This document shows, piece after piece, positions 1-5,145 of a stretch of 6,204 bases of DNA. The notes beneath the pieces were generated by a model. That model worked only from the letters and a program-made list of their open reading frames with translations. It did no database searches and was not told where the DNA came from. A program made the position numbers and the translations under genes. The stretch is from Bdellovibrio sp. (GTDB taxonomy: Bacteria > Bdellovibrionota > Bdellovibrionia > Bdellovibrionales > UBA1609), in assembly GCA_003694355.1 (NCBI GenBank), contig RFKI01000296.1, positions 1 to 6,204 on the forward strand, read 5' to 3'. Position 1 is the stretch's first letter, and each line of letters starts with the position of its first letter.

Positions 1-425
1 ACATAGAGCTGTCCCACAATTCCTGTTTTAAGAGTGCGATAGTCCCCTTGAACAAAATGAATATACACGGGAGAGCCTGGATCCTCTTCATCCCAGTATT
101 CCAGGATGATTTTACTTTCAGACAATATCTGCACGCGGTAGCCGGATTTGAAGGCGATTTCAAGGGAGGCCTTGGAGGGGATCATGAGGGTGTCAAGGTG
201 GTAAATGCCATCAGTGGTTTGAAGTGGGAAGAAATCTTTTTGGCCTTTGTGCCGAATGAGAACCTGTGAAGAAAAAGAAAACTCTTTGGTGATCAGTGGG
301 GTCTGGGGTTTAAATGAAGGGGTTTGAGAGAAAAAGTAGGAGGATAAATCGGGGGCAAAATAAATAAGAAGCCCTCCTGCCACAAGAGCAAGACTTGATA
401 AAATAAAAACATATTGTTTCTTCAT
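1..425 (-). CDS. FecR-like membrane-anchored periplasmic protein, partial (3' end missing)
   Basis: The reading frame starts at the ATG at 425-423 and stays open to the left edge, giving 141 residues with the C-terminus outside the window. Residues 1-3 are MKK, followed by a hydrophobic stretch at about 5-24 (YVFILSSLALVAGGLLIYF) that fits a signal anchor or uncleaved signal peptide. The remainder is soluble and beta-rich. The pattern LDTLMIPSKASLEIAFKSG, then a polar strand, then VYIHFVQGDYRTLKTGIVG resembles FecR-type domains (a turn, 'A-L-I-F-x-G', then 'GD/G-x-x-L/V'). This similarity was judged by eye and is moderate. The gene begins 9 bases after the secG stop and has no good Shine-Dalgarno of its own (a GGG lies about 17 bases upstream), so it is probably cotranscribed and translationally coupled with secG. 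In sigma-factor systems FecR proteins are anti-sigma regulators, but no sigma factor is visible here. Stand-alone FecR-domain periplasmic proteins are also common. The frame is confident; the family name is tentative. Confidence 0.75.
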   Translation of the reverse strand, partial: MKKQYVFILSSLALVAGGLLIYFAPDLSSYFFSQTPSFKPQTPLITKEFSFSSQVLIRHKGQKDFFPLQTTDGIYHLDTLMIPSKASLEIAFKSGYRVQILSESKIILEYWDEEDPGSPVYIHFVQGDYRTLKTGIVGQLY

Positions 426-434
426 AGAACGTGC

Positions 435-797
435 TTATTGGCCCTGAGAGGGTTTTTGTTCCTTTTGGTCAGGCTTTTTTTTAACAGGTTTTTCTGGTTG
501 AGTGGGCGTTGTTTTTTGGATGGTGGTGGGAGCTGTTGCTGAAAGATCATCAAGAACACTTCCCTTATGGTGGCCGCTTTCATAGGCCAGGTAAATGCTA
601 GTGGCTGCAAAAACAATCGCAGCCCACGTTGTGGCTTTGGTGAGAAAATTTCCCGCTCCAGCAGATCCAAACACCGAATTGGCACCTGAAGAGCCTCCCA
701 GAGATCCTAAAGCACCCCCCGAAGAGTCTTGAATAAGGACAAGAAAAATAATTAAAACGGCAATAAATAGATGAATGACTGTGACAAATGCGAGCAC
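435..797 (-). CDS. secG: Preprotein translocase subunit SecG
   Basis: SecG is the small accessory subunit of the SecYEG inner-membrane export channel. The 120-residue product (E. coli SecG has 110) has transmembrane helix 1 at about 2-22. This is followed by the family signature LIQDSSGGALGSLGGSSG at 21-38, a Gly/Ser-rich FGSAGAGNFLTKAT segment at 43-56, and helix 2 at about 57-72. After residue 75 comes a hydrophilic Lys/Pro/Gln/Thr-rich tail, typical of SecG though rather long and low in complexity. I place the start at GTG 797: AGGGAG at 810-805 lies 7 bases upstream, and the first helix then begins at once, as in the family. The frame is open upstream to a TTG at 824, but that adds a charged VKRRGSYK leader and runs through the Shine-Dalgarno. 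The gene is divergent from tmk and is followed by the FecR-like gene. There is no tpiA upstream, although tpiA-secG is a common pairing in other bacteria. Confidence 0.95.
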   Translation of the reverse strand: MLAFVTVIHLFIAVLIIFLVLIQDSSGGALGSLGGSSGANSVFGSAGAGNFLTKATTWAAIVFAATSIYLAYESGHHKGSVLDDLSATAPTTIQKTTPTQPEKPVKKKPDQKEQKPSQGQ

Positions 798-804
798 TTT
801 ATAA

Positions 805-810
805 CTCCCT
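805..810 (-). promoter_or_regulatory. Ribosome-binding site setting the secG start at GTG 797
   Basis: AGGGAG (read on the minus strand) ends 7 bases before the GTG at 797-795. It lies inside the alternative longer reading from TTG 824, so it argues for the shorter protein. Confidence 0.75.
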
Positions 811-990
811 CTTCTTTTGACCAATTAAGAAAAATCAATATGTCATTTTGCAAAGAAACTGTCACCTTTTTTATGAAGAGGTCAAGGGCTCTTGGGCTTA
901 AAAAGCTTTGCGTGGACGCGGCGCGCTTTCTTCTGGGGGGATCCTTATCTTGATTCTTCTTTTTGTCTCATGGTAGCGTGGCAGGGACTT

Positions 991-996
991 GGAGGT
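991..996 (+). promoter_or_regulatory. Ribosome-binding site setting the tmk start at TTG 1002
   Basis: GGAGGT ends 5 bases before TTG 1002-1004, a near-perfect Shine-Dalgarno. The upstream in-frame candidates (TTG 963, GTG 978) have none, and would add up to 13 residues in front of the conserved KFLAFEGID N-terminus. Confidence 0.8.
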
Positions 997-1001
997 CGTT
1001 T

Positions 1002-1637
1002 TTGAAGTTTTTAGCGTTTGAGGGGATTGATGCTTCAGGCAAGTCCACTTTGATTCAAAATCTCTCAAAGACCCTGGAAAATCTTCACATCTCATACATT
1101 CAGACTCGAGAACCTGGCGGGACGCTATTGGGGGACGAGCTCCGGCAGTTTCTTTTGCGTAAGGAAGGAGAAGCTCCCTGCCCTCGGGCAGAGGTTTTAC
1201 TGTATCAGGTGATTCGGGCTCAACATGTGGAAAAAAAGATTGGCCCCCATTTAAAGCAGGGGGACTGGGTTTTGTGTGATCGTTTTACGGCAAGCTCCTT
1301 AGCTTTTCAATCGGGAGGACGTGGGATTTCTGAGGAAGACATTAAATGGTTGAATCACTTTTCAACGGGAGGGCTGCAGCCAGATTTGTGGGTGTTATTG
1401 GACTTGCCTGTAGAGGCCGCATTTCAGAGGCTCTCTAAAAGGCAGAAGACCTTGGGGCAGGAGCCAGATCGTTTTGAAAGTGAAAAAACTGACTTTCATC
1501 AGCGCGTGAGGGCGTCTTATTTAAAACAAGCCCATGAGGAGCCTGAAAAGTGGTTGGTCCTGGATGCTTTAAAGTCTCCAGAGCAACTGCATCAGGAGTT
1601 GGTTCACTTTCTAAAGGAGAAGCAGTGGCTGCCTTAA
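1002..1637 (+). CDS. tmk: Thymidylate kinase (dTMP kinase)
   Basis: This cytosolic enzyme phosphorylates dTMP to dTDP with ATP, an essential step in dTTP synthesis. The 211-residue product has the family's usual length. The P-loop GIDASGKST is at 8-16 and the dTMP-binding TREPGG at 35-40. RAQHV is at 72-76, and the DRF motif followed by S98 and Q103, which contact thymidine, is at 93-95. A hydrophobic strand, PDLWVLLDLPVE, lies at 127-138. The lid segment with R143, K146, R147 and DRFE (156-159) comes next. The P-loop has no arginine and the lid is basic, which fits the type II (E. coli-like) arrangement. The usual Asp before RAQH is Ile here (QVIRAQHV). Translation probably starts at TTG 1002, just after GGAGGT; no ATG is available near the conserved N-terminus. 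The gene heads the tmk-holB-tatD-gap cluster, and its 3' end overlaps holB. Confidence 0.95.
   Translation: MKFLAFEGIDASGKSTLIQNLSKTLENLHISYIQTREPGGTLLGDELRQFLLRKEGEAPCPRAEVLLYQVIRAQHVEKKIGPHLKQGDWVLCDRFTASSLAFQSGGRGISEEDIKWLNHFSTGGLQPDLWVLLDLPVEAAFQRLSKRQKTLGQEPDRFESEKTDFHQRVRASYLKQAHEEPEKWLVLDALKSPEQLHQELVHFLKEKQWLP
1614..1619 (+). promoter_or_regulatory. Ribosome-binding site favouring the holB start at GTG 1625
   Basis: AAGGAG, inside the end of tmk, sits 5 bases before GTG 1625. The competing ATG at 1637 (in the TAATG overlap with the tmk stop) would leave 17 bases, too far for this site, and has no closer one. Confidence 0.6.
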
Positions 1638-2605
1638 TGTCCATGATTCAAGGACAAGATGCTGTTAAAAAAAAGCTTTTAACGGCCATTGAAAAAAAGC
1701 GTTTGCCTTCCAGTATGCTTTTTTTAGGCCCTTCTGGGGTGGGAAAGCAAATGATGGCTTGGGCCGTGGCTCAAATTTTTCTTTGTGAAAATCCATCTTC
1801 TTCACAGGAAGCTTGTGGCCAGTGTGGCAATTGTCATCGGGTGGCTCTTCACCAGAATGAAAATATCCTTTTTGTGGAGCCTCGGGGAACAGCCATACAA
1901 GTAGAGCAGAGTCGTCAGATGATAGAATTTTTTTCCTCCCGCCTTTGGGGAAAGGCTCGTTTTATTATTATTAATGAAGCCCATCGATTTAATGTCCAGG
2001 CGGCCAATGCCTTGTTAAAGGTTCTGGAAGAACCCCCTCCAGAAAGTTATTTTATTTTATTAGCACCCACTAAAGCAGGGGTTTTGCCCACCATTCGTTC
2101 GCGCACTCAGGTGTTTCCCTTTGGAACTTTGCCTAAAAAAACATTGCAAAGCCTTTTGCAACGGACAGACTGGGTGATTGAAGCGGCTCATGGTCGTATG
2201 GATTTGGCTCAGACCCTCTTGGAAAAAGAAGAGTGGCGACAAGTGGTTTTTGGGGCTCTTCAGGAATTATTAAAAACCACTTCTCCTCGAAAAGCTTATG
2301 CCGCTTTGGAAGAAAATATCCGTGACTCAGAGTTTGCCCTGTTTGCTGCACAGGTGTTGCAACTTTTTTTTAGGGATGTCTTTTTAAGAAAAAGGGTTCC
2401 TGGCTGTTCTGTCATCCATAAAGATCAAGAGTCTTTACTGCAAGCTTTTGTGCAAACATTTTCTATTGAAGATATTTTGACGTTTTTTCAACAAGCCATT
2501 AACTTGGAAAAAGCTGTGCATTCTCATTGGGATAAAGGCTTATTTATGGATCAATGGCTTCACCAAATAGAAGATTTGAGAACTCATCAGAGGGAAGGGG
2601 TATGA
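1625..2605 (+). CDS. holB: DNA polymerase III delta' subunit (clamp loader)
   Basis: Delta' is the non-motor AAA+ subunit of the DNA polymerase III clamp loader, which places the beta sliding clamp on primed DNA. The product is about 326 residues. A Walker A-like GPSGVGKQ lies at 35-42. Four cysteines at 54, 64, 67 and 70 (C-x9-C-x2-C-x2-C) form the zinc module shared by delta' and DnaX. A Walker B-like segment, FIIINEAH, is at 113-120, then AANALLKVLEEPP at 126-138 and a sensor/arginine-finger-like IRSRT at 157-161. A helical C-terminal domain follows. The P-loop has Gln where Thr or Ser normally binds Mg, and Walker B has NEAH instead of DExx. Both suggest a non-hydrolysing subunit, as known for delta' and unlike DnaX. 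The start is GTG 1625 (better Shine-Dalgarno, 13-base overlap with tmk) or ATG 1637 (1-base TAATG overlap). The stop overlaps the tatD start as ATGA. The protein is too short, and its motifs too degenerate, for DnaX. Confidence 0.92.
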   Translation: MAALMSMIQGQDAVKKKLLTAIEKKRLPSSMLFLGPSGVGKQMMAWAVAQIFLCENPSSSQEACGQCGNCHRVALHQNENILFVEPRGTAIQVEQSRQMIEFFSSRLWGKARFIIINEAHRFNVQAANALLKVLEEPPPESYFILLAPTKAGVLPTIRSRTQVFPFGTLPKKTLQSLLQRTDWVIEAAHGRMDLAQTLLEKEEWRQVVFGALQELLKTTSPRKAYAALEENIRDSEFALFAAQVLQLFFRDVFLRKRVPGCSVIHKDQESLLQAFVQTFSIEDILTFFQQAINLEKAVHSHWDKGLFMDQWLHQIEDLRTHQREGV

Positions 2606-3384
2606 GTCAGGTCAGTTGGATAGATATACATACTCATATTAATATGCTGGAAGGAGATCCGCAGGAAAATATTCAAAGCGCTCAAAAAGAGCATGTGGAT
2701 CGTTTGATCACCATTGGCACTTGTCAAAAAGATCTGCCAGTGGTGTTTGAGTTGGGACAAACTTTCTTTCCACAAGTGGCTTGTTCTTTAGGGATCCATC
2801 CTCATGAAGCTGCAGAGTGGAACGAGTCGATCAAAAAATGGATTGAAGAACGGGCGGCACACCCCTGGGTGGTGGCCATTGGTGAAACGGGCTTGGATTA
2901 TTATTATGAGCACTCTCCCAAAGACGTTCAGAAAAAAGCCTTTGAAGAACAACTGGCATTAGCTGTGGAACAAGGTTTGCCTGTGGAAATTCACACAAGA
3001 GAGGCTGAAAAAGACACTATTGATATCCTCAAAAACTTTGACGGCAAGGTTTCTGGGGTTTTGCATTGTTTTACGGGGTCAGCTTGGTTAGCAGAGGAAG
3101 CTTTAAAGTTGGGACTGGATATTTCCATCAGTGGTATTGTGACCTTTAAAAAAGCCACGGAACTTCAAGATGTTGTAAAAGGACTTCCTGTAGAGCGGCT
3201 CCATGTGGAAACAGATGCCCCTTTTCTGGCCCCGGTTCCCATGAGAGGCAAAAAGAACACACCATCTTTTTTGCCCTATACCGCTCGTTTTGTGGCCGCT
3301 TTAAAGGGTATGGAGGAGGAGGCGTTTTCTCAACAGGTGAAAAAAAATGCGTTGAGGGTTTTTAAGAAAATTCAATGGTCATAG
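2602..3384 (+). CDS. tatD: TatD-family metal-dependent DNase/hydrolase
   Basis: TatD-family proteins are cytosolic TIM-barrel metal-dependent nucleases, reported to act as 3'-5' exonucleases and DNA-repair or degradation enzymes; the exact substrate of this one is unknown. The product is 260 residues, the usual length. All expected metal ligands are visible: H10 and H12 in DIHTHIN, E95 in GETGLDYYY, H131 in VEIHTR, H155 in LHCFTGS and D205 in ETDAP. The conserved GIHPHEA (64-70) and the C-terminal PVPMRGKKNTPSF segment (211-223) are also present. I chose ATG 2602, which overlaps the holB TGA as ATGA and follows a purine-rich AGGGAAGGGG at 2591-2600. An upstream in-frame ATG at 2554 lies inside holB and adds a non-conserved leader. 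tmk-holB-tatD (ycfH/yabD type) is a widespread order, so the neighbours support the assignment. It could equally be named ycfH or yabD, as the family has several paralogues. Confidence 0.93.
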   Translation: MSQVSWIDIHTHINMLEGDPQENIQSAQKEHVDRLITIGTCQKDLPVVFELGQTFFPQVACSLGIHPHEAAEWNESIKKWIEERAAHPWVVAIGETGLDYYYEHSPKDVQKKAFEEQLALAVEQGLPVEIHTREAEKDTIDILKNFDGKVSGVLHCFTGSAWLAEEALKLGLDISISGIVTFKKATELQDVVKGLPVERLHVETDAPFLAPVPMRGKKNTPSFLPYTARFVAALKGMEEEAFSQQVKKNALRVFKKIQWS

Positions 3385-3410
3385 GATTTTAAAAAACAGG
3401 GAGCAACATT

Positions 3411-4409
3411 ATGAAAAAAGTAAGAGTGGGAATTAATGGTTTTGGTCGCATTGGTCGTATTTTTTTTCGATATGCTCATGAGGACCTGGATATTGTGGGC
3501 ATCAATAATATAGGAAGCCTTGAGCAGTCCGCTCATTTGTTAAAGTATGATAGCACCCATAGGATTTTTCCTAAGGAAGTGCATGTGGAAGGCCAATCTC
3601 TTTGGGTGGATGGCAAGGAAATTCCATTTTCAAATACCAGAGAACCCGAAAATATTCCCTGGGAGAAGTGGGGCGTTGATGTGGTGGTGGAATGCACAGG
3701 GGCGTTTAAACAAAGAGAGGATTTGCTCAGGCATAAAAAGTCTGGGGCTAAAAAGATTCTGGTTTCAGCTCCAGCTCCTGGAGCCGACCTTACCGTTGTT
3801 TACGGGGTGAACCATAAATCTTATAATCCAGATCAGCACGATATTGTCAGCAATGCTTCTTGTACAACCAACTGCCTGGCTCCATTGGCTCAAGTGATCC
3901 ATCAAAATTTTGGAATTGTTCAGGGGTTTATGACCACCATTCATTCTTATACTAATGATCAGAAGGTATTGGATGCGGCTCACAAAGATTTAAGAAGGGC
4001 TCGTGCAGCAGCCCTATCCATGATTCCCACATCCACAGGGGCTGCCAAGGCTGTGGGCAAGGTTCTTCCAGAGCTTCAGGGCAAGATTGATGGGGTGGCC
4101 ATTCGGGTGCCCACGCCTGATGTGAGTCTTGTGGATTTGGTGGCTCGTGTGGAAAAAGCCGTTACCAAAGAGGCCGTGAATGAAGCCCTTCTTCAGGCGG
4201 CAGAAGGTGACTTAAAAGGTATTCTTCGCTGTGAGGGGGCGCCTTTGGTGAGTTCTGACTTTATTGGTGACACCTATAGCTCCATTGTGGATCTACCAAG
4301 CACCATGGTGATGGACTCTCACTTTTTAAAGGTTTTCTCCTGGTATGATAATGAAGTGGGCTTTTCTTGCCGCATGAAGGACATGGTTCTTCATATGATG
4401 AACCCATGA
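3411..4409 (+). CDS. gap: Glyceraldehyde-3-phosphate dehydrogenase, type I (possibly NADP-using)
   Basis: This cytosolic enzyme interconverts glyceraldehyde-3-phosphate and 1,3-bisphosphoglycerate in glycolysis and gluconeogenesis. The 332 residues match the family length. The Rossmann motif INGFGRIGR is at 8-16. The catalytic Cys151 lies in SNASCTTNC and the general base His178 in TTIHSYTND. Further conserved segments are RRARAAALSMIPTSTGAAKA (195-214), VRVPTPDVS-type (232-239) and SWYDNEVGFS (310-319). ATG 3411 follows AGGGAG (3398-3403) by 7 bases. Three features are unusual. The fingerprint acidic residue (classical Asp32) is Asn33 here (GINNIG). The classical Leu187-Pro188 pair is Ala-Ala (189-190, VLDAAHKD). 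Tyr317 is Val (DNEVGF). The first two resemble NADP-accepting or photosynthetic/gluconeogenic GAPDHs rather than strict NAD enzymes. The gene lies 26 bases after tatD and is followed at once by a terminator. No pgk or tpi lies beside it. The gapA versus gapB name is left open. Confidence 0.96.
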   Translation: MKKVRVGINGFGRIGRIFFRYAHEDLDIVGINNIGSLEQSAHLLKYDSTHRIFPKEVHVEGQSLWVDGKEIPFSNTREPENIPWEKWGVDVVVECTGAFKQREDLLRHKKSGAKKILVSAPAPGADLTVVYGVNHKSYNPDQHDIVSNASCTTNCLAPLAQVIHQNFGIVQGFMTTIHSYTNDQKVLDAAHKDLRRARAAALSMIPTSTGAAKAVGKVLPELQGKIDGVAIRVPTPDVSLVDLVARVEKAVTKEAVNEALLQAAEGDLKGILRCEGAPLVSSDFIGDTYSSIVDLPSTMVMDSHFLKVFSWYDNEVGFSCRMKDMVLHMMNP

Positions 4410-4413
4410 TGAG

Positions 4414-5064
4414 TTAAGGGGACGATTTATAAATGTAAAGGCGTCCTCTTTTTTGAGTGGAGATGGAATAAGAGGGATCCGCCACCATAAGCTCACTGTT
4501 TCCATCTCCATCCAGGTCTCCCAATTCAGACAGTTGAGATCCAAAGTTAGAGCTGGTGAGATAACCACTAACATTAAAGAGAAGGCTGTGATCTGCTCCC
4601 GAGTACACAGACACTTGTGGGAAAGTGGAGTTGCCGTTTTTGTAATGGGTGTAGGCATAGTCCACTTTTCCATCTCCATTAAAGTCCTTAAGCCAGATAA
4701 TGGCTTGGCCAATTCGCTCGCCTGCTACACTGCCCTCACGGCTGTAAAGGAGGCTGCCATTCACTCCAGAGCGAATAAAAATTTTGCCCGTATTGGCTCC
4801 GGCCACTCCAGAGGCTCCTGTGTCGGCATAAATCAGGTCATTCACGCCATCTCCATTAAAATCATAATGGGCATCTAAGTGAAAACCTAAACTCTGACTG
4901 CTGTTGTCGCCTTCGAGGCTCCATAAAAGAGAACCATCTTTTCCTGAGTAAACTTCAATTTTTCCAGCGACATTACCTGCAGCATTGGTAAAATTCGGGA
5001 TGCCGGTGAGGATGTCATTATAACCATCGGCATTCACGTCTCCAATAAAATGGACCCGGACCAT
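4414..5064 (-). CDS. FG-GAP/VCBS repeat domain, C-terminal piece of a frameshifted surface protein
   Basis: This frame encodes four FG-GAP-type beta-propeller blades of about 56-59 residues. Each has a calcium-type loop: DVNADGYND (9-17), DFNGDGVND (68-76), DFNGDGKVD (127-135) and DLDGDGNSE (183-191), counting from ATG 5064. Between them lies a repeated strand pattern, GKIEVYSGKDGSLLW, GKIFIRSGVNGSLLY, VSVYSGADHSLLF, ending in GRLYIYKSSP. Such domains are typical of exported adhesins and carbohydrate- or ligand-binding surface proteins. I do not trust ATG 5064 as a start. It has no Shine-Dalgarno, it lies inside the first blade, and the same frame is open upstream to 5142 with blade-like sequence (SDYSLIHTFTGPAPFVA). 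There is no signal peptide. The preceding LamG frame ends at 5100, overlapping this one in the -1 frame. I therefore read it as the C-terminal part of the upstream protein, separated by a one-base indel. If it is truly separate, it would be an orphan intracellular FG-GAP protein, which is unlikely. Confidence 0.75.
   Translation of the reverse strand: MVRVHFIGDVNADGYNDILTGIPNFTNAAGNVAGKIEVYSGKDGSLLWSLEGDNSSQSLGFHLDAHYDFNGDGVNDLIYADTGASGVAGANTGKIFIRSGVNGSLLYSREGSVAGERIGQAIIWLKDFNGDGKVDYAYTHYKNGNSTFPQVSVYSGADHSLLFNVSGYLTSSNFGSQLSELGDLDGDGNSELMVADPSYSISTQKRGRLYIYKSSP
4418..4454 (+). terminator. Intrinsic terminator of the tmk-holB-tatD-gap transcript
   Basis: GGGGACG (4418-4424) pairs with CGTCCTC (4442-4448) in a 7-bp stem with one G-U pair. 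The 17-base loop contains the palindrome ATTTATAAAT, and six T follow at 4449-4454. It begins 8 bases after the gap stop and lies inside the last codons of the opposing FG-GAP gene. Read on the minus strand, the hairpin has no T-tract, so it acts for the plus-strand transcript only. Confidence 0.8.
4502..5040 (-). repeat. Four tandem FG-GAP coding repeats, period about 168-177 bases
   Basis: On the plus strand the motif CCATCTCCATTAAA recurs exactly at 4670-4683 and 4847-4860. Diverged copies lie at 4502-4514 (CCATCTCCATCCA) and 5024-5037 (CCATCGGCATTCAC). The spacings are 168, 177 and 177 bases, that is 56, 59 and 59 codons, all in frame. Each copy encodes one calcium-loop motif of the propeller domain. 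The exact identity of the middle two copies points to recent duplication or gene conversion between blades. Confidence 0.8.
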
Positions 5065-5099
5065 GGCAACAAAGGGAGCGGGGCCAGTGAAGGTGTGAA

Positions 5100-5145
5100 T
5101 CAGGGAGTAATCACTGCCAGAAGAGTCAGGTCCGTGGAGGTTTCA
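5100..5145 (-). other. Frame junction between the LamG and FG-GAP parts of the surface protein
   Basis: The LamG frame stops at 5102-5100. The FG-GAP frame, shifted by -1, opens immediately after its own TGA at 5145-5143. One extra base anywhere between 5142 and 5103 would fuse the two; for example, a fourth A in GAAACC gives ...IYNFENLHGPDSSGSD.... No canonical -1 slippery heptamer in zero-frame phase is visible in the overlap, so programmed frameshifting is not supported. A real mutation or a sequence error remains. Confidence 0.6.

Larger units (their letters stand above)
798..1001. promoter_or_regulatory. Divergent secG/tmk intergenic region, probable promoters
   Basis: This 204-base gap separates two outward-facing transcripts, so at least one promoter in each direction is expected. 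No strong consensus site is visible. The best candidate for secG is TTGCAA (853-848, minus), an 18-base spacer, then CTTAAT (829-824, minus). That would give a short leader ending in the Shine-Dalgarno. For tmk, TTGCAA (848-853) with TATGAA (872-877) at an 18-base spacer is a weak match; TTGACC at 817-822 is a better -35 but has no good -10. The palindromic TTGCAA would be shared by both directions. I see no riboswitch or convincing small gene in the gap. Confidence 0.35.

Noticed and set aside
902..938. Possible hairpin AAAGC...GCTTT with inner GCG-TGGA-CGC in the secG/tmk gap
   Set aside because: The stem is broken by an unequal internal loop. It has no position expected of a terminator (no gene ends upstream on either strand) and does not resemble a known riboswitch.
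771..953. A 60-residue plus-strand frame across the secG start and the divergent gap
   Set aside because: It overlaps the secG 5' end and promoter region, has no recognisable domain or ribosome site, and its composition looks non-coding.
4326..4712. A 128-residue minus-strand frame across the gap/FG-GAP boundary
   Set aside because: It is an alternative phase of the FG-GAP repeats and the antisense of gap. Its repeated MEME-like strings come from the DNA of the calcium loops.
4453..4878. A 141-residue plus-strand frame downstream of the gap terminator
   Set aside because: It is antisense to the FG-GAP repeats, starts inside the terminator T-tract and has no ribosome site.
5100..5145. Programmed -1 ribosomal frameshifting between LamG and FG-GAP
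   Set aside because: No X-XXY-YYZ slippery heptamer in the zero frame and no clear downstream structure could be found in the overlap. An indel is simpler.
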